64,000 nt of DNA from Embiotoca jacksoni (lineage: Eukaryota; Chordata; Actinopteri; Embiotocidae). The stretch is from assembly GCA_022577435.1 (NCBI GenBank), contig JAKOON010000006.1, positions 2,140,001-2,204,000 on the forward strand, read 5' to 3'. A model generated the notes under the pieces. It was not told the origin of the DNA. It searched no databases and worked only from the letters and a program-made list of their open reading frames with translations. The position numbers and the translations under genes are program-made. Shown here piece by piece: positions 31,814-43,486 of this stretch. Each line of letters begins with the position of its first letter. Within the stretch, counting starts at the first letter, position 1.

Positions 31814-32324
31814 TGTAGGTCTATGTAACACACTAGATTTCCTGCGTTAAGTTTAGGACTGTCTTTAGGTCGCTCTGGGAGTGAATGAAACACGGCAAAT
31901 GTTTGCAGTTTAAAACAGGGAACTGAACTGCAATTTATTATAGTTATTAACACGCACAGAAAATTAAGGAAACAACATAAAAGAAAAATAACAAATTCAA
32001 ATAATAACCCAATACCGGTATTTCTCTCACAGTCAGTCAGTTTCAGTCTCTTGTCTTCCAGTCTACTACCCGGGTAGTGTATGTCTGGAGGCTCTCAGAA
32101 TAACTCTTATCTGAATCTTTTGCTCGTCGGTGCTCCGGCAGGAGAATCCAAGAAGCCCAAATGCAGCTTCACCCACGGAGAAGATGATCAGGGGTCACAG
32201 GGTCACTCAGCTCCAGCGCTCTGCGGAGGTTTCTGGGGATCGCTGTCTCCATCACAGATCCATAAAAACAAAACAACCTGCATACAGCAGAATTGAATAC
32301 AATGTCAGTACTGTAATTTATAAA

Positions 32325-32360
<36 letters not shown>

Positions 32361-33083
32361 TCACTATGGTCAATATTAACATACCAACATATTTCACACA
32401 CACATGTACTCATGTCTCAATGGCATCACTTATACCTAACAGGCATTATTTAAACGTCCACCGTTACTAAGCAACACACTCAACAGCTGTTCTCAATCTG
32501 ACCCGTTTACTTCTGGCGCTAAAACAAGAACATGACGTCATCGTTCCCGCTCGGTTCAACTGGTCCCGACGCATTAACCCCCAACGCTTAGCTAGCGCTT
32601 AGCGAGCCCCGTCACGTACATATAGCTCCACAATCACAGATATCAACCACGTAAAATAATATTCATCAACAAATTAATATTTATCTCCGACTGGTTTTTG
32701 TTCTCTTCTCTCCTGATAGATATCTTTAGCCCAACTAAACAACTGTCCTCCTTTGTAGCTCTACAGCAACAGCTAACTATTAGCAACGCATTCGTCACTC
32801 ACCGGAGATTCTTCTCAGACTTAAAAGAAACTTCTTCCTTCGGAGTCGGTCTGGTTAACGATCAAATAAATAAAGATCCTCAAAAGCAGTGAGCAAAAAT
32901 CAACCAAATGAGATTCTTCATGGTGTAGATCACGACGCTGCTGTTTCATTGGAGACATAAAGGGTCTTCTTCCGGGAGAAGGCTTTGATCTACCGACGTG
33001 CACCACAGCGCCCCTCTGGTAAACGTCGGTATTGCATGTGTGAGTTAACCCTTTAGTTGCTGGTAAAACTAACGTGGGTTACA
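31814..33083. mobile_element. LTR-like insertion, spacer 3 (subtype I)
   Basis: A 1270-bp block absent from spacers 1, 2, 8 and 9. It starts TGTAGGTC, ends GGTTACA, and is flanked by direct CTGA on both sides. A TG...CA element with a 4-bp target duplication suggests a solo LTR. It holds a CRE-like TGACGTCA (32534) and a TATA-like 'catatag' (about 32619). AATAAA occurs on the plus strand near 32866 and on the minus strand near 31935, so orientation is undecided. The internal low-complexity tract is (CT)n(AT)n at 32321-32360. No protein is recognised. Confidence 0.7.
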
Positions 33084-33597
33084 CTGAGATTGTGAAAAAT
33101 GTTTTATTTTGAAATTTTTTAGCCTGGTGTATCTCCTATCTGTGGCCAGCAGAGGGCATCAGCAGCAGCCATTAGGTAACAACATAAACACCTCCACTTC
33201 CTGTTTACATCCAGGAACAACATGAGAAGAGTCTGTGGTGGAAAGTAACCGAGTACATTTACTAAAGTACGATTTGGAGGTATTTGTAGTTTACTGGAGT
33301 ATTTAAATGTTTAGCTACTGTCCCCTTCCACTCCACCACATTTATCTGACAGCTTCAGTAACATTTGACATGAAGATTTGTCACAGTGGACAAAATAAGA
33401 AGTTGTTAAAATCCAACAATTTGTTAAATATTAAACCAGCAGTTTGTTTTGTTTTACCTCATTTTGTAAAACTGATCTGTGAGCTGCAATAAACTCAGTG
33501 AGATACAGGAAGGAGGAAACAAACCCTGACAGACAGAGCTGCACCGGCCCTCTTTAAAGGAATAAACTGTAGGAATTAAAACCAAATAGATTTGTTT
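33084..33597. other. Spacer before TRIM copy 4
   Basis: Standard unit spacer, almost identical to 38024-38537. No gene is seen. Confidence 0.7.
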
Positions 33598-34015
33598 TCA
33601 GAAGTCTTCCTGAGACGAGGCAGTGATTTCCACTACAGAATTTTGTCCGTTTTTAATGCAGTGCTGCCTGAGTACCCGAAGATCACAACCATCCAATATT
33701 CAGCCTTGTCCCTTGTGTACAGAGATTTCTCCAGATTCTCTGAATCATTTGATTATATTATGAACTTTAGATGATGAAATCCACAAATTAATTGTAATTT
33801 TGACTCTGTTCAAACTTTTTGAGATTTGTTGGTGCCATCAAATTATTAAGAAGGCATATATTTTTCTACAATAGAATTTCTCAGTTTCAACAGTTGATAT
33901 GTTGTCTTTGGTCGATTTTCAATTAAATATGAGTTTACATGATTTATAAATCATCACATTTATTTTATTACATTTCACACACCATCCCAAATGTTTTTGG
34001 AAACAGTGTTGTCAC
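33598..34015. repeat. DNA-transposon-like relic before TRIM copy 4
   Basis: Same block as before copies 2 and 5. It is nearly base-for-base the same as 38538-38955. Confidence 0.55.
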
Positions 34016-34451
34016 TTTAATAACGTCTGAACCTGAATGAGGAAACACACCCTGACAAACAGCAGCAGAGAGGCGGAGCCAAACTGGAAAAACTAGATTC
34101 CATGTCACATTAAAGTGAAAAAGTGAAAGATAAAGTTAGTCAGAGAGACAGCAGAGCAGCAGTCGAGACGAATCTCTGTGTTTCTATGTTAAGATAAAGT
34201 AAACTTTATCTGTTCTTCCTCAACACCTGAGTCCAACACTGGTGAGTACAACTGATCAGATTTACTGTTTCAACAACCAGCATCAACACAAAACTTACAG
34301 CTTCAATCAAACAGGAAGTTCAACTCCTTTCATTTCGTACCGACTCCTTGTGTCACGTTAACTCTGTGGAACAGAAGAATCAACAGAAGAATATTTGTCT
34401 TTATAACTCTTTTTAAAATGATGTTTTTCCCTCTTTGACTTTTGTCCTCAG
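34016..34451 (+). promoter_or_regulatory. TRIM copy 4 promoter, UTR exon and intron
   Basis: Tandem IRF-type motif at 34112-34130. Exon 1 ends at 34241. The intron, 34242-34451, is 13 bases shorter than that of copy 5 because 'aagttcagctgtg' is missing near 34368. Confidence 0.7.
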
Positions 34452-34460
34452 ACTGCAGAC

Positions 34461-36104
34461 ATGTCTGCTGCCAGCTGTCTTCTCTCTGAGGATCAGTTTC
34501 TGTGCTCCATCTGTCTGGATGTGTTCACTGATCCAGTCAGCACACCATGTGGACACAACTTCTGCAAAAACTGCATCACTCAACACTGGACCGTTACCGA
34601 CAGGTGTCAGTGTCCCATGTGTAAAGAGAAGTTCAACACTAGACCTCAGCTGAGAGTCAACACGTTCATCTCTGAGATGGTTGCTCAGTTCAGACATGAA
34701 GATCAACAGAAAGCCAGCAGCAGCAGCTCAGAGCAGCAAGCTGCCAAACCTGGAGAAGTTCCCTGTGACATCTGCACTGCAACCAAACTGAAGGCCCTCA
34801 AGTCCTGCCTGGTGTGTCTGACCTCCTACTGTGAGACTCACCTGCAGCTTCATCTGACAACATCCAGCCTGAAAAGACATCAGCTGACAGAGCCTGTGGA
34901 GAACCTGGAAGGCAGGATGTGTACGAAGCACGATAAACCTCTGGAGCTGTTCTGTCAGACCGACCAGACATGTGTCTGCATGCTCTGCTCTGTTTTAGAC
35001 CACAAGACACACGAGTTGGTTCCTCTGAGAGAAGAATATGAAGGAAAGAAGGCAGAGCTGGGGAAAACAGAGGCTGATATTCAGCAGATGATCCAGAAGA
35101 GACGACTGAAGATTGAGGAGCTCAAAGAGTCGGTGAAGACGAGTAAAGCTGCTGCAGACAGAGAGAAAGCAGAAGGTGTTGAGGTGTTCACTGCTCTGAA
35201 GGAGGCGGCTGAGAGAGGCCTGAACGAGCTCATAGAGGAGATCCAAGAGAAGCAGGAAACAGTAGAGAAACAGGCTGAAGGTTTCATCACAGATCTGCAG
35301 CAGGAAATCTCTGAGCTGATGAAGAGGAGCTCTGAGGTGGAGCAGCTCTCACGCTCTGCAGACCACCTCCACCTCCTCCAAAGCTTCTCGTCCCTGACAG
35401 CTGCTCCACCCACCGAGGACCGGACAGAGGTCAGCGTCCGTCCACCATCATATGAGGGGACTGTGGTGAGAGCTGTGGTTCAGCTGGAGGAGACGCTCAG
35501 GAAAAAGACGAAGCTGCTGTTTGAGGCCGAGCTGAAGAGACTCCAGCAGTCTGCAGTGGACGTGACTCTGGATCCTGATACAGCACATCCTAAACTCATC
35601 CTGTCTGATGACGGGAAACAAGTGAACCATGGTGATGTGAGGAAGAATCTTCCAGACAACCCAGAGAGGTTTTCTAAATGTGGTTGTGTTTTAGGAAAAC
35701 AGAGTTTCTCTGCAGGCAGATTTTACTTTGAGGTTCAGGTTAAAGGAAAGACTAAATGGGATTTAGGAGTGGTCAGAGAGTCGATCAACAGGAAGGGAGA
35801 CATTACACTTTCTCCTCAGAAGGGTTTCTGGACTATATGGTTGAGAAATGGAAATGAATACAAAGCTGTTGCTGACCCTTCAGTCCGTCTGAGTCTTGGG
35901 TCTGGTCCTGAGAAGGTGGGGGTGTTTGTGGATTATGAGGAGGGTCTGGTCTCTTTTTATGATGTTGATGCTGCAGCTCTTATCTACTCCTTTACTGGCT
36001 GCTCCTTCACTGACAAACTCCTCCCATTTTTAAATCCCTGTCTTAATGATGGTGGTAAAAACTCTGCACCTCTGATCATCTCTCCTGTCAATCAAAGTGC
36101 CTGA
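34461..36104 (+). CDS. TRIM copy 4, RING-B-box-coiled coil-PRY/SPRY
   Basis: Intact 547-aa member with RING tail type A (NTRPQLRVNT) followed by FISEMV. Changes shared only with copy 5 are HEDQQ, CDICTAT, LQLHL and KKTKLL. Asp206 in EADIQ is private. The SPRY has VNHGDV, KCGCVLG, KWDLGVV, GDITLSPQKG, KAVADPSV, FLNPCLNDGG and the QSA end. All zinc ligands are present. AATAAA lies at 36588-36593. With copy 5 it forms the closest pair in the array, in both gene and spacer, so that duplication is the youngest one visible. Confidence 0.93.
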   Translation: MSAASCLLSEDQFLCSICLDVFTDPVSTPCGHNFCKNCITQHWTVTDRCQCPMCKEKFNTRPQLRVNTFISEMVAQFRHEDQQKASSSSSEQQAAKPGEVPCDICTATKLKALKSCLVCLTSYCETHLQLHLTTSSLKRHQLTEPVENLEGRMCTKHDKPLELFCQTDQTCVCMLCSVLDHKTHELVPLREEYEGKKAELGKTEADIQQMIQKRRLKIEELKESVKTSKAAADREKAEGVEVFTALKEAAERGLNELIEEIQEKQETVEKQAEGFITDLQQEISELMKRSSEVEQLSRSADHLHLLQSFSSLTAAPPTEDRTEVSVRPPSYEGTVVRAVVQLEETLRKKTKLLFEAELKRLQQSAVDVTLDPDTAHPKLILSDDGKQVNHGDVRKNLPDNPERFSKCGCVLGKQSFSAGRFYFEVQVKGKTKWDLGVVRESINRKGDITLSPQKGFWTIWLRNGNEYKAVADPSVRLSLGSGPEKVGVFVDYEEGLVSFYDVDAAALIYSFTGCSFTDKLLPFLNPCLNDGGKNSAPLIISPVNQSA

Positions 36105-36662
36105 TCTGTTTCATGATGAAGCGTCTCCATCAGTGAACGTACTTATTAAAAAGGTTCTCTGTGATCCGGTCTGTGGGACTGAGGCTGAGGGAAATGTGTC
36201 TCTTGTGATGTCCAGTATGTCCCCACTGTTTCCTGTCTGATGTGATGATGCAGCATTAAAAGTCATGATGTCCTGAGCTGGAATGTTTCTGTCAGAGTGT
36301 CAGAAAGCTTCAGAGTCACAACATCAACACGTCTGAGCAGGAAACACATTTTCTCTGCAGGTTGAAGGTTTTTCTGTTTTTTGATGAAGAGATTTTACAA
36401 TCAAATGTAACATAATGTGAAGTAATAACTGCAGCAGTGAGAGGCAGGTACGAAACATCAACATGTTGGGGTGTTTATGGGCTACATGTCATATTATTGA
36501 TCAGTTAATGTAGGAAACAAATAGCAGATTAATCAATCATGAGTGTCAGTACACTGACAGACGATGCAAGTGTTATTAAATTTGACCAATAAAGCAGATT
36601 CTGAAAATAATATCTGTTTTCAGCCTCCACTGTTTTTATAACGATCAACATTATAATGCTGA
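36105..36662 (+). other. TRIM copy 4 3' UTR
   Basis: Standard 3' UTR with AATAAA at 36588-36593. It ends at the LTR-like insertion. Confidence 0.8.
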
Positions 36663-38023
36663 TGTAGGTCTATGTAACACACTACATTTCCTGTGTTAAA
36701 TTTAGGACTGTCTTTAGTTCGCTCTGGGAGTGAATGAAACACGGCAAATGTTTGCAGTTTAAAACAAGGAACTGAACTGCAATTTATTAAAGTTATTAAC
36801 ACGCACAGAAAATCAAGGGAACAACATAAAGAAAAATAACAAGTTCAAATAATAACCCCAATACCGGTATTTCTCTCACAGTCAGTCAGTTTCAGTCTCT
36901 TGTCTTTCAGTCTACTACCCGGGTAGTGTATGTCTGGAGGCTCTCAGAATAACTCTTATCTGAATCTTTTGCTCGTCGGTGCTCCGGCAGAAGAATCCAA
37001 GAAGCCCAAATGCAGCTTCACCCACAGCGAAGATGATCAGGGGTCACAGGGTCACTCAGCTCCAGCGCTCTGCAGAGGTTTCTGGGGATCGCTGTCTCCA
37101 TCACAGATCCATACAAAAAATAAACAATCTGCATACAGCAGAATTGAATACGATGTCAGCACTGTAATTTATAAACTATATATACAAATATATACATATA
37201 TATATACATATATACACATAAATATATATATATATCTTTATATACATATATATTTATATATAGTTTATAAATTACGAATATACATATATATATATAATAT
37301 TCACTATGGTCAATATTAACATACCAACATATTTCACACACACATGTACTCATGTCTCAGTGACATCACTTATACCTAACAGGCATTATTTAAACGTCCA
37401 CCGTTACTAAGCAACACACACAACAGCTGTTCTCAATCTGACCCGTTTACTTCTGGCGCTAAAACAAGAACATGACGTCATCGTTCCCGCTCGGTTCAAC
37501 AGGTCCCGACGCATTAACCCCCAACGCTTAGCTAGCGCTTAGCTAGCCCCGTCACGTACATGTAGCTCCACAATCACAGATATCAACCACGTAAAATAAT
37601 ATTCATCAACAAATTAATATTTATCTCCGACTGGTTTTTGTTCTCTTCTCTCCTGATAGATATCTTTAGCCCAACTAAACGACTGTCCTCCTTTGTAGCT
37701 CTACAGCAACGGCTAACTGTTAGCAACGCATTCGTCACTCACCGGAGATTCTTCTCAGACTTAAAAGAAACTTCTTCCTTCGGAGTCGGTCTGGTTAACG
37801 ATCAAATAAATGAACATCCTCAAAAGCAGTGAGCAGAAATCAACCAAATGAGATTCTTCATGGTGTAGATCATGACGCTGCTGTTTCATTGGAGACATAA
37901 AGGGTCTTCTTCAGGGAGAAGGCTTTGATCTCCCGACGTGCACCACAGCGCCCCTCTGGTAAACGTCGGTATTGCATGTGTGAGTTAACCCTTTAGTTGC
38001 TGGTAAAACTAACGTGGGTTACA
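36663..38023. mobile_element. LTR-like insertion, spacer 4 (subtype II)
   Basis: Same element and same insertion point (CTGA on both sides) as 31814-33083, 1361 bp. Here the low-complexity tract (37164-37300) is an expanded TA-rich inverted repeat. 'taatttataaactatata' at its left and 'tatatagtttataaatta' at its right are complementary. Confidence 0.7.
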
Positions 38024-38537
38024 CTGAGATTGTGAAAAATGTTTTATTTTGAAACTTTTTAGCCTGGTGTATCTCCTATCTGTGGCCAGCAGAGGGCATC
38101 AGCAGCAGCCATTAGGTAACAACATAAACACCTCCACTTCCTGTTTACATCCAGGAACAACATGAGAAGAGTCTGTGGTGGAAAGTAACCGAGTACATTT
38201 ACTAAAGTACGATTTGGAGGTATTTGTAGTTTACTGGAGTATTTAAATGTTTAGCTACTGTCCCCTTCCACTCCACCACATTTATCTGACAGCTTCAGTA
38301 ACATTTGACATGAAGATTTGTCACAGTGGACAAAATAAGAAGTTGTTAAAATCCAACAATTTGTTAAATATTAAACCAGCAGTTTGTTTTGTTTTACCTC
38401 ATTTTGTAAAACTGATCTGTGAGCTGCAATAAACTCAGTGAGATACAGGAAGGAGGAAACAAACCCTGACAGACAGAGCTGCACCGGCCCTCTTTAAAGG
38501 AATAAACTGTAGGAATTAAAACCAAATAGATTTGTTT
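38024..38537. other. Spacer before TRIM copy 5
   Basis: Standard unit spacer, near-identical to 33084-33597. No gene is seen. Confidence 0.7.
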
Positions 38538-38955
38538 TCAGAAGTCTTCCTGAGACGAGGCAGTGATTTCCACTACAGAATTTTGTCCGTTTTTAATGCA
38601 GTGCTGCCTGAGTACCCGAAGATCACAACCATCCAATATTCAGCCTTGTCCCTTGTGTACAGAGATTTCTCCAGATTCTCTGAATCATTTGATTATATTA
38701 TGAACTTTAGATGATGAAATCCACAAATTAATTGTAATTTTGACTCTGTTCAAACTTTTTGAGATTTGTTGGTGCCATCAAATTATTAAGAAGGCATATA
38801 TTTTTCTACAATAGAATTTCTCAGTTTCAACAGTTGATATGTTGTCTTTGGTCGATTTTCAATTAAATATGAGTTTACATGATTTATAAATCATCACATT
38901 TATTTTATTACATTTCACACACCATCCCAAATGTTTTTGGAAACAGTGTTGTCAC
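38538..38955. repeat. DNA-transposon-like relic before TRIM copy 5
   Basis: Same block as 33598-34015, with 'gctgcctgagtacccgaaga' in the middle. Confidence 0.55.
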
Positions 38956-39404
38956 TTTAATAACGTCTGAACCTGAATGAGGAAACACACCCTGACAAAC
39001 AGCAGCAGAGAGGCGGAGCCAAACTGGAAAAACTAGATTCCATGTCACATTAAAGTGAAAAAGTGAAAGATAAAGTTAGTCAGAGAGACAGCAGAGCAGC
39101 AGTCGAGACGAATCTCTGTGTTTCTATGTTAAGATAAAGTAAACTTTATCTGTTCTTCCTCAACACCTGAGTCCAACACTGGTGAGTACAACTGATCAGA
39201 TTTACAGTTTCAACAACCAGCATCAACACAAAACTTACAGCTTCAATCAAACAGGAAGTTCAACTCCTTTCATTTCGTACCGACTCCTTGTGTCACGTTA
39301 ACTCTGTGAAGTTCAGCTGTGGAACAGAAGAATCAACAGAAGAATATTTGTCTTTATAACTCTTTTTAAAATGATGTTTTTCCCTCTTTGACTTTTGTCC
39401 TCAG
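38956..39404 (+). promoter_or_regulatory. TRIM copy 5 promoter, UTR exon and intron
   Basis: Tandem IRF-type motif at 39052-39070. Exon 1 ends at 39181, and the intron is 39182-39404. Confidence 0.7.
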
Positions 39405-39413
39405 ACTGCAGAC

Positions 39414-41057
39414 ATGTCTGCTGCCAGCTGTCTTCTCTCTGAGGATCAGTTTCTGTGCTCCATCTGTCTGGATGTGTTCACTGATCCAGTCAGCACACCA
39501 TGTGGACACAACTTCTGCAAAAACTGCATCACTCAACACTGGACCGTTACCGACAGGTGTCAGTGTCCCATGTGTAAAGAGAAGTTCAACACTAGACCTC
39601 AGCTGAGAGTCAACACGTTCATCTCTGAGATGGTTGCTCAGTTCAGACATGAAGATCAACAGAAAGCCAGCAGCAGCAGCTCAGAGCAGCAAGCTGCCAA
39701 ACCAGGAGAAGTTCCCTGTGACATCTGCACTGCAACCAAACTGAAGGCCCTCAAGTCCTGCCTGGTGTGTCTGACCTCCTACTGTGAGACTCACCTGCAG
39801 CTTCATCTGACAACATCCAGCCTGAAAAGACATCAGCTGACGGAGCCTGTGGAGAACCTGGAAGGAAGGATGTGTACGAAGCACCATAAACCTCTGGAGC
39901 TGTTCTGTCAGACCGACCAGACATGTGTCTGCATGCTCTGCTTTGTTTTAGACCACAAGACACACGAGTTGGTTCCTCTGAGAGAAGAATATGAAGGAAA
40001 GAAGGCAGAGCTGGGGAAGACAGAGGCTGAGATTCAGCAGATGATCCAGAAGAGACGACTGAAGATTGAGGAGCTCAAAGAGTCGGTGAAGACGAGTAAA
40101 GCTGCTGCAGACAGAGAGAAAGCAGAAGGTGTTGAGGTGTTCACTGCTCTGAAGGAGGCGGCTGAGAGAGGCCTGAACGAGCTCATAGAGGAGATCCAAG
40201 AGAAGCAGGAAACAGTAGAGAAACAGGCTGAAGGTTTCATCACAGATCTGCAGCAGGAAATCTCTGAGCTGATGAAGAGGAGCTCTGAGGTGGAGCAGCT
40301 CTCACGCTCTGCAGACCACCTCCACCTCCTCCAAAGCTTCTCGTCCCTGACAGCTGCTCCACCCACCGAGGACCGGACAGAGGTCAGCGTCCGTCCACCA
40401 TCATATGAGGGGACTGTGGTGAGAGCTGTGGTTCAGCTGGAGGAGACGCTCAGGAAAAAGACGAAGCTGCTGTTTGAGGCCGAGCTGAAGAGACTCCAGC
40501 AGTCTGCAGTGGACGTGACTCTGGATCCTGATACAGCGCATCCTGATCTCATCCTGTCTGATGACGGGAAACAAGTGAGCCATGGTGATGTGAGGAAGAA
40601 TCTTCCAGACAACCCAGAGAGGTTTTCTAAATGTGGTTGTGTTTTAGGAAAACAGAGTTTCTCTGCAGGCAGATTTTACTTTGAGGTTCAGGTTAAAGGA
40701 AAGACGGACTGGACTTTAGGAGTGGTCAGAGAGTCGATCAACAGGAAGGGAGACATTACACTTTCTCCTCAGAAGGGTTTCTGGACTATATGGTTGAGAA
40801 ATGGAAATGAATACAAAGCTGTTGCTGACCCTTCAGTCCGTCTGAGTCTTGGGTCTGGTCCTGAGAAGGTGGGGGTGTTTGTGGATTATGAGGAGGGTCT
40901 GGTCTCTTTTTATGATGTTGATGCTGCAGCTCTTATCTACTCCTTTACTGGCTGCTCCTTCACTGACAAACTCCTCCCATTTTTAAATCCCTGTCTTAAT
41001 GATGGTGGTAAAAACTCTGCACCTCTGATCATCTCTCCTGTCAATCAAAGTGCCTGA
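39414..41057 (+). CDS. TRIM copy 5, RING-B-box-coiled coil-PRY/SPRY
   Basis: Intact 547-aa member, close to copy 4 (same HEDQQ, CDICTAT, LQLHL and KKTKLL). It differs by HHKPLE and CFVLDH in B-box 2, EAEIQ in the coiled coil, and VSHGDV and TDWTLGVV in SPRY. The differences are clustered: CFVLDH also occurs in copies 3 and 9, and TDWTLG in copies 2, 6 and 9. This suggests conversion tracts rather than scattered mutation. Zinc ligands are complete. AATAAA lies at 41541-41546. Its 3' UTR markers (aatgcgtctcc, agcttaagagtc) are shared only with copy 7. Confidence 0.93.
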   Translation: MSAASCLLSEDQFLCSICLDVFTDPVSTPCGHNFCKNCITQHWTVTDRCQCPMCKEKFNTRPQLRVNTFISEMVAQFRHEDQQKASSSSSEQQAAKPGEVPCDICTATKLKALKSCLVCLTSYCETHLQLHLTTSSLKRHQLTEPVENLEGRMCTKHHKPLELFCQTDQTCVCMLCFVLDHKTHELVPLREEYEGKKAELGKTEAEIQQMIQKRRLKIEELKESVKTSKAAADREKAEGVEVFTALKEAAERGLNELIEEIQEKQETVEKQAEGFITDLQQEISELMKRSSEVEQLSRSADHLHLLQSFSSLTAAPPTEDRTEVSVRPPSYEGTVVRAVVQLEETLRKKTKLLFEAELKRLQQSAVDVTLDPDTAHPDLILSDDGKQVSHGDVRKNLPDNPERFSKCGCVLGKQSFSAGRFYFEVQVKGKTDWTLGVVRESINRKGDITLSPQKGFWTIWLRNGNEYKAVADPSVRLSLGSGPEKVGVFVDYEEGLVSFYDVDAAALIYSFTGCSFTDKLLPFLNPCLNDGGKNSAPLIISPVNQSA

Positions 41058-41615
41058 TCTGTTTCATGATGAAGCGTCTCCATCTGTGAACGTACTTATT
41101 AAAAAGGTTCTCTGTGATCCGGTCTGTGGGACTGAGGCTGAGGGAAATGCGTCTCCTCTGATGTCCAGTATGTCCCCACTGTTTCCTGTCTGATGTGATG
41201 ATGCAGCATTAAAAGTCATGATGTCCTGAGCTGGAATGTTTCTGTCAGAGTGTCAGAAAGCTTAAGAGTCACAACATCAACACGTCTGAGCAGGAAACAC
41301 ATTTTCTCTGCAGGTTGAAGGTTTTTCTGTTTTTTGATGAAGATATTTTGCAATCAAATGTAACATAATGTGAAGTAATAACTGCAGCAGTGAGAGGCAG
41401 GTACGAAACATCAACATGTTGGGGTGTTTATGGGCTACATGTCATATTATTGATCAGTTAATGTAGGAAACAAATAGCAGATTAATCAATCATGAGTGTC
41501 AGTACACTGACAGACGATGCATGTGTTATTAAATTTGACCAATAAAGCAGATTCTGAAAATAATATCTGTTTTCAGCCTCCACTGTTTTTATAACGATCA
41601 ACATTATAATGCTGA
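41058..41615 (+). other. TRIM copy 5 3' UTR
   Basis: Standard 3' UTR with AATAAA at 41541-41546 and the 'cagaaagcttaagagtc' marker shared with copy 7. Confidence 0.8.
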
Positions 41616-42974
41616 TGTAGGTCTATGTAACACACTACATTTCCTGTGTTAAGTTTAGGACTGTCTTTAGTTCGCTCTGGGAGTGAATGAAACACGGCAA
41701 ATGTTTGCAGTTTAAAACAAGGAACTGAACTGCAATTTATTATAGTTATTAACACGCACAGAAAATCAAGGGAACAACATAAAGAAAAATAACAAGTTCA
41801 AATAATAACCCCAATACCGGTATTTCTCTCACAGTCAGTCAGTTTCAGTCTCTTGTCTTTCAGTCTACTACCCGGGTAGTGTATGTCTGGAGGCTCTCAG
41901 AATAACTCTTATCTGAATCTTTTGCTCGTCGGTGCTCCGGCAGAAGAATCCAAGAAGCCCAAATGCAGCTTCACCCACAGCGAAGATGATCAGGGGTCAC
42001 AGGGTCACTCAGCTCCAGCGCTCTGCAGAGGTTTCTGGGGATCGCTGTCTCCATCACAGATCCATACAAAAAATAAACAATCTGCATACAGCAGAATTGA
42101 ATACAATGTCAGTACTGTAATTTATAAACTATATATACAAATATATATATATATATACATATATACACATATATATATATATATATCTTTATATACATAT
42201 ATATGTATATATAGTTTATAAATTACGAATATACATATATATATATAATATTCACTATGGTCAATATTAACATACCAACATATTTCACACACACATGTAC
42301 TCATGTCTCAATGGCATCACTTATACCTAACAGGCATTATTTAAACGTCCACCGTTACTAAGCAACACACTCAACAGCTGTTCTCAATCTGACCGTTTAC
42401 TTCAGGCGCTAAAACAAGAACATGACGTCATCGTTCCCGCTCGGTTCAACAGGTCCCGACGCATTAACCCCTCAGCGCTTAGCTAGCGCTTAGCTAGCCC
42501 CGTCACGTACATGTAGCTCCACAATCACAGATATCAACCACGTAAAATAATATTTTTCAACAAATTAATGTTTATCTCCGACTGGTTTTTGTTCTCTTCT
42601 CTCCTGATAGATATCTTTAGCCCAACTAAACGACTGTCCTCCTTTGTAGCTCTACAGCAACGGCTAACTGTTAGCAACGCATTCGTCACTCACCGGAGAT
42701 TCTTGTCAGACTTAAAAGAAACTTCTTCCTTCGGAGTCGGTCTGGTTAACGACCAAATAAATAAAAATCCTCAAAAGCAGTGAGCAGAAATCAACCAAAT
42801 GAGATTCTTCATGGTGTAGATCATGACGCTGCTGCTTCATTGGAGACATAAAGGGTCTTCTTCCGGGAGAAGGCTTTGATCTCCCGACGTGCACCACAGC
42901 GCCCCTCTGGTAAACGTCGGTATTGCATGTGTGAGTTAACCCTTTAGTTGTTGGTAAAACTAACGTGAGTGACA
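41616..42974. mobile_element. LTR-like insertion, spacer 5 (subtype II)
   Basis: Same element and insertion site, 1359 bp. The right end reads GTGAGTGACA, as in spacer 6, whereas spacers 3, 4 and 7 have GTGGGTTACA. The inverted-repeat TA tract is at 42117-42245. Confidence 0.7.
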
Positions 42975-43486
42975 CTGAGATTGTGAAAAATGTTTTATTT
43001 TGAAATTTTTTAGCCTGGTGTATCTCCTATCTGTGGCCAGCAGAAGGCATCAGAACAGCAGCAATTAGGTAACAACATAAACACCTCAACTTCCTGTTTA
43101 CATCCAGGAACAACATGAGAAGAGTCTGTGGTGGAAAGTAACCGAGTACATTTACTAAAGTACGATTTGGAGGTATTTGTAGTTTACTGGAGTATTTAAA
43201 TGTTCAGCTACCGTCTCCTTCCACTCCACCACATTTATCTGACAGCTTCAGTCACATTTCACATGAAGATTTATCACAATGGATGAAATAAATTGTTAAA
43301 ATCCAACAATTTGTTAAATATTAAACCAGCAGTTTGTTTGTTTGACCTCATTTTGTAAAACTGATCTGTGAGCTGCAATAAACTCAGTGAGATACAAGAA
43401 GGAGGAAATAAACCCTGACAGACAGAGCTGCACCGGCCGTCTTTAAAGGAGTAAACTGTCGGAATTAAAAACGAATAGATTTGTTT
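42975..43486. other. Spacer before TRIM copy 6
   Basis: Standard unit spacer. No gene is seen. Confidence 0.7.

Noticed and set aside
32081..32296. Short open frames repeated inside the LTR-like insertions (MSGGSQNN type, and MFSSLLIDIF type at 32698).
   Set aside because: They are short, repeated only because the insertion is duplicated, drift into simple repeat, and resemble no known protein.
33592..33774. Short conserved open frame MFSEVFLRRGSDF in several spacers.
   Set aside because: It falls inside the decayed DNA-transposon-like repeat. It is conserved only among duplicated units, shows no domain, and is disrupted in some units.
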